The position numbers and the translations under genes are program-made. From contig JAOAEP010000085.1 in the NCBI GenBank assembly GCA_026416755.1, forward strand, positions 1 to 7,191: a stretch of 7,191 bases of DNA. The letters run 5' to 3'. Each line of letters opens with the position of its first letter. The stretch's first letter is position 1. Under the pieces are notes generated by a model. That model was given only the letters and a program-made list of their open reading frames with translations, was not told the DNA's origin and made no database searches. The DNA comes from a bacterium (GTDB lineage: Bacteria > Ratteibacteria > UBA8468 > B48-G9 > JAFGKM01). Positions 4,856-7,191 of this stretch are shown piece by piece.

Positions 4856-6780
4856 ATTCTTTTTTTACTAAAAGAAGTTTTTTTACTGGACTTTTATTTT
4901 CTATTCTTATTGCCTATGTTGACCATTATTCAACAGATGTAATTCATGCATCATATATGGCTATTGACCATATGCCTTGTGGAGCAATTTTCATTTTTTT
5001 CTTTTTGGTTTTTATATTCAACTCCCTATTTAAAATAATTCAAAGGAAAACAGGAAAAAACATTGCTTTTACACCAGGTGAATTACTTGTTATTTATTCA
5101 ATGATGCTTGTTGCTTCTTCAGTAACTGAAATGGGGTTTGGAAGTCAAATTTTACCTATAATTTCTGCTCCTATTTATTATTCAACCCCTCAAAATAATT
5201 GGGAAAATCTTATAATACCAAATCTTAAAAAATTTTTAGTGGTCACAGATAAAGAGGCAGTGAAATATTTTTATGAGGGATTACCACAAGGTATGTCATT
5301 GCCATGGAAAGTTTGGCTTATTCCTTTATCATTCTGGATTCCTTTTATTCTTGTCCTTTATTTTGTTATGATTTGTATTGCTTCAATTTTAAGAAAACAA
5401 TGGGCTGAAAGGGAAAAACTTGTATATCCATTGACAATTCTACCAAAAGAAATGGTTGAAGAAAATAAGGGGATTTTACCAAGATTTTTTAAAAATCCAT
5501 TAATGTGGTTTGGGTTTTCAATTGCTTTTATCATAGGGACTATAAATGCACTTCATTTCTATTTCCCAACTTTTCCACAAATACAATTGGTAAGAAGCAT
5601 TCCTATATTTAGGAAAACATTACAACTTATTTTCAGGATTAGTTTTCCTGTTATTGGTTTTGTTTATTTTGTAAACCTTGATGTTGCTTTCTCCTTATGG
5701 TTTTTCAATACAATTTTTAAAATTATAAAATGGATGTTTAATATTGCTGGAATTGTCAGTACTGAAAATGTTGGGATTTATGGATGTAGTGGAGAAGCAA
5801 TATTTGCCCATCTTGGAATGGGAGCAATGATAATGATGGTCGCTTATAGTTTATTCTTATGGAGGCATCATTTAAAAGATGTATGGCAAGGTGCTATTGG
5901 AAAGAAAATTGATGACAAAGAAGAAATTTTATCATATAAAAGTGCATTTTGGGGGATCGTTTTTGGTTCTCTTTTTATGATTTTCTGGTTAATTTTATCA
6001 GGAATGAATTGGTATATATCCATTCTATTTTTATTATTTTCTTTTATAATTTGGCTAACTTTAACAAGAATTGTATGTGAAGGTGGAATACCAACAATGG
6101 TAGCCACTACAATTTCTTCTGCACAAATTGTTTCTATGTTTGGTTCAAAAAATCTCACCCCTTTAACATTACTTGCTCTTGCTTTAACATATGTTTATGC
6201 TGCTGATTTAAGAACATTTCCACTGGCCTCCTCAGCGATGGCTCTAAAAATAGTTGAAAAATCACAGACAAATAGAAGAGTTTTTTTCTGGTTTTTATTT
6301 TCAGCAATCTTTATAAATATAATTGCAACACTTCATCTTCAATTAAAACTTGCTTATAAGTATGGAGGAATTAATTTAAACAGTTGGTATTTTGGTGGTG
6401 GACCTCAAGCACCCTATAAATACGTAGCAGAGTTCATAAAAAATCCTACCTTACCTAATAAAATTGGATGGTTATCAAGAGGTATTGGATTTGTTACTAT
6501 GGGAATTTTAATTTTTGCAAGACAAAATTTTCTATGGTGGCCATTACATCCGATAGCTTTTTTAATAGGTCCTGTTTGGCTTATGGATCAACTTTGGTTT
6601 TCAATATTCATTGTATGGTTAATTAAAAAATTAATATTGAAATATGGTGGTGCAAATATTTATTATAAATTTAAATATTTTTTTCTTGGATTACCACTTG
6701 GACTTTATACCTGTGCAGGAGTATGGTTTATAATTGACTTATTTACGAAAAGACAGGGGAATACGATCTTTTGGATATAA
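4852..6780 (+). CDS. Large polytopic membrane protein, DUF6785/DUF6784 type, function unknown
   Basis: A 642-residue inner-membrane protein from the ATG at 4852, which overlaps the gatA stop (ATGA) behind an AAGGAGGT site. By eye it has about 14 hydrophobic segments, including near residues 9-23, 43-63, 76-95, 157-180, 216-236, 260-280, 317-336, 364-383, 387-405, 436-450, 476-495, 542-556, 562-590 and 606-629. There is no cleavable signal peptide. The patterns FTPGELLVIYSMMLVASS (73-90), YYSTPQNNWENL (109-120), WAEREKLVYPLTILPKEMV (184-202), DVAFSLWFF (277-285), RIVCEGGIP (406-414) and WPLHPIAFLIG (563-573) match what I remember of the DUF6785 (N-terminal) and DUF6784 (C-terminal) proteins of Planctomycetes, Lentisphaerae and uncultured phyla. 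The multi-helix layout would suit a transporter or a membrane enzyme, but no catalytic or transport motif with a known role is visible. Placement between gatA and a heptose kinase hints weakly at an envelope role. The family recall should be checked. Confidence 0.85.
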   Translation: MNSFFTKRSFFTGLLFSILIAYVDHYSTDVIHASYMAIDHMPCGAIFIFFFLVFIFNSLFKIIQRKTGKNIAFTPGELLVIYSMMLVASSVTEMGFGSQILPIISAPIYYSTPQNNWENLIIPNLKKFLVVTDKEAVKYFYEGLPQGMSLPWKVWLIPLSFWIPFILVLYFVMICIASILRKQWAEREKLVYPLTILPKEMVEENKGILPRFFKNPLMWFGFSIAFIIGTINALHFYFPTFPQIQLVRSIPIFRKTLQLIFRISFPVIGFVYFVNLDVAFSLWFFNTIFKIIKWMFNIAGIVSTENVGIYGCSGEAIFAHLGMGAMIMMVAYSLFLWRHHLKDVWQGAIGKKIDDKEEILSYKSAFWGIVFGSLFMIFWLILSGMNWYISILFLLFSFIIWLTLTRIVCEGGIPTMVATTISSAQIVSMFGSKNLTPLTLLALALTYVYAADLRTFPLASSAMALKIVEKSQTNRRVFFWFLFSAIFINIIATLHLQLKLAYKYGGINLNSWYFGGGPQAPYKYVAEFIKNPTLPNKIGWLSRGIGFVTMGILIFARQNFLWWPLHPIAFLIGPVWLMDQLWFSIFIVWLIKKLILKYGGANIYYKFKYFFLGLPLGLYTCAGVWFIIDLFTKRQGNTIFWI

Positions 6781-6783
6781 TAA

Positions 6784-7191
6784 ATGAAGTTTGACATAAA
6801 AAGAATTACAGATTTAGAAAAAATTAAGGAAAATTTTGCTAAATTCTCTTCAAAAAATATTCTTGTAGTTGGAGATCTCATACTTGACCATTATATTTTG
6901 GGAGAAGTTGAAAGAATATCTCCTGAAGCACCTGTTCCTGTAGTAGAAGTAAAAAATGAAAAGTTTTCACTTGGAGGCGCAGGGAATACCTCTTTAAATA
7001 TAAAACATATGGGAGGGGATGTCTTTTTAATAACTGGAATTGGCAAAGATAAAAATGGTAAAATTTTAAAAAAAATAATAAAGAAAGAAAAAATTAATTC
7101 TTTCTTACTTGAAAGAAATTTACCAACGATTATTAAAACAAGAGTGATTGTAAAAAATCAGCAAGTTTTAAGAATTGACAAAGAAAAAACA
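6784..7191 (+). CDS. rfaE1: D-glycero-beta-D-manno-heptose-7-phosphate kinase (RfaE1/HldE N-terminal domain), 5' part
   Basis: The first 136 codons of a PfkB/ribokinase-family sugar kinase that runs off the right edge. NILVVGDLILDHYILGEVER (25-44) with RISPEAPVPVV (44-54) is the hallmark start of heptose-7-phosphate kinases. GGAGNTSLNIKHMGG (64-78) is the first PfkB signature with the substrate-binding loop. PTIIKTRVIVKNQQVLRID (114-132) is also typical. The enzyme phosphorylates heptose 7-phosphate at C1 on the route to ADP-heptose for LPS inner core or other surface glycans. Whether the protein ends as a kinase alone (RfaE1/HldA) or continues into an adenylyltransferase domain (HldE) lies outside the window. 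The ATG is 3 bases after the upstream stop with no clear Shine-Dalgarno site, so coupling to the membrane-protein gene is likely. A different PfkB sugar kinase is possible but less likely, given the RISPEAPVPVV motif. Confidence 0.9.
   Translation, partial: MKFDIKRITDLEKIKENFAKFSSKNILVVGDLILDHYILGEVERISPEAPVPVVEVKNEKFSLGGAGNTSLNIKHMGGDVFLITGIGKDKNGKILKKIIKKEKINSFLLERNLPTIIKTRVIVKNQQVLRIDKEKT

Larger units (their letters stand above)
381..7191 (+). other. Putative six-gene transcription unit headed by rplM
   Basis: Six genes follow one promoter in the same direction: rplM, the IPMS/homocitrate synthase-like gene, the leuC-like gene, gatA, the DUF6785/6784 membrane gene and the heptose kinase gene. 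Junctions are a 4-nt overlap, a 2-nt gap, a 12-nt gap, a 4-nt overlap and a 3-nt gap. No hairpin followed by T residues was noticed between them. The right end lies outside the window. That they form one transcript is inferred from spacing alone. Confidence 0.7.

Noticed and set aside
5868..6158. Minus-strand open frame of 96 codons inside the membrane-protein gene
   Set aside because: It overlaps the continuous membrane-protein frame, and I recognise no domain in its sequence.
6776..6781. Perfect TATAAT just before the heptose kinase gene
   Set aside because: The position 17 bp upstream reads ACAGGG, not a -35 box, and a start 7 bases downstream would fall inside the kinase coding sequence. 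It is most likely chance at an Ile-TAA stop.
1..7191. CRISPR arrays, insertion sequences, tRNA or rRNA genes, phage or defence genes
   Set aside because: No regularly spaced repeats, terminal inverted repeats, transposase motifs, tRNA-like cloverleaf or rRNA sequence were seen. Coding genes account for all but the 144-bp gap and a few junction bases.

Overview
The window is an A+T-rich bacterial segment (roughly 30% G+C by eye). Codon choice leans strongly to A/T endings, with AGA for Arg and AAA for Lys. It is almost fully coding. One gene fragment at the left edge reads leftward (site-2 protease family, M50). All other genes read rightward as one tightly packed unit: ribosomal protein L13, a 2-isopropylmalate/homocitrate synthase family enzyme, an aconitase-family large subunit (LeuC/HacA type), GatA, a large polytopic membrane protein of the DUF6785/DUF6784 type, and the start of a PfkB-type heptose-7-phosphate kinase (RfaE1/HldE).

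The only real non-coding stretch is the 144-bp gap at 322-465. It holds two well-formed sigma70-type promoters pointing away from each other, with their -35 boxes only 12 bp apart. The rightward one (TTGACG, 17 bp, TAAAAT) fires into a leader of about 50 nt. That leader carries an all-A/T perfect palindrome and a strong, doubled Shine-Dalgarno region before rplM. No terminator or second convincing promoter was seen downstream, so the six rightward genes are probably one transcript. Junctions are 4-nt ATGA overlaps (rplM/synthase, gatA/membrane protein) or gaps of 2, 12 and 3 nt.

The heptose kinase points to a Gram-negative-type cell with LPS-like glycans. GatA points to tRNA-dependent Asn/Gln formation. 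The membrane-protein family is one I associate from memory with Planctomycetes, Lentisphaerae, Omnitrophica-like and other uncultured lineages. A low-GC uncultured bacterium near the PVC/Omnitrophota area is a reasonable guess, but the window does not prove it.

The genes do not form one pathway. Two adjacent enzymes catalyse the first two steps of 2-oxoacid chain elongation (leucine, or homocitrate/lysine). L13 and GatA serve translation, the kinase serves envelope sugar synthesis, and the membrane protein has no known role. Usual partners are absent from the adjacent positions: rpsI after rplM, leuD and leuB near leuC, gatB and gatC near gatA. The unit looks like a housekeeping superoperon assembled from pieces of other operons. 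I see no mobile element, CRISPR array, tRNA or rRNA, and no clear sign of a defence or other exotic system. The most open question is the DUF6785/6784 membrane protein.
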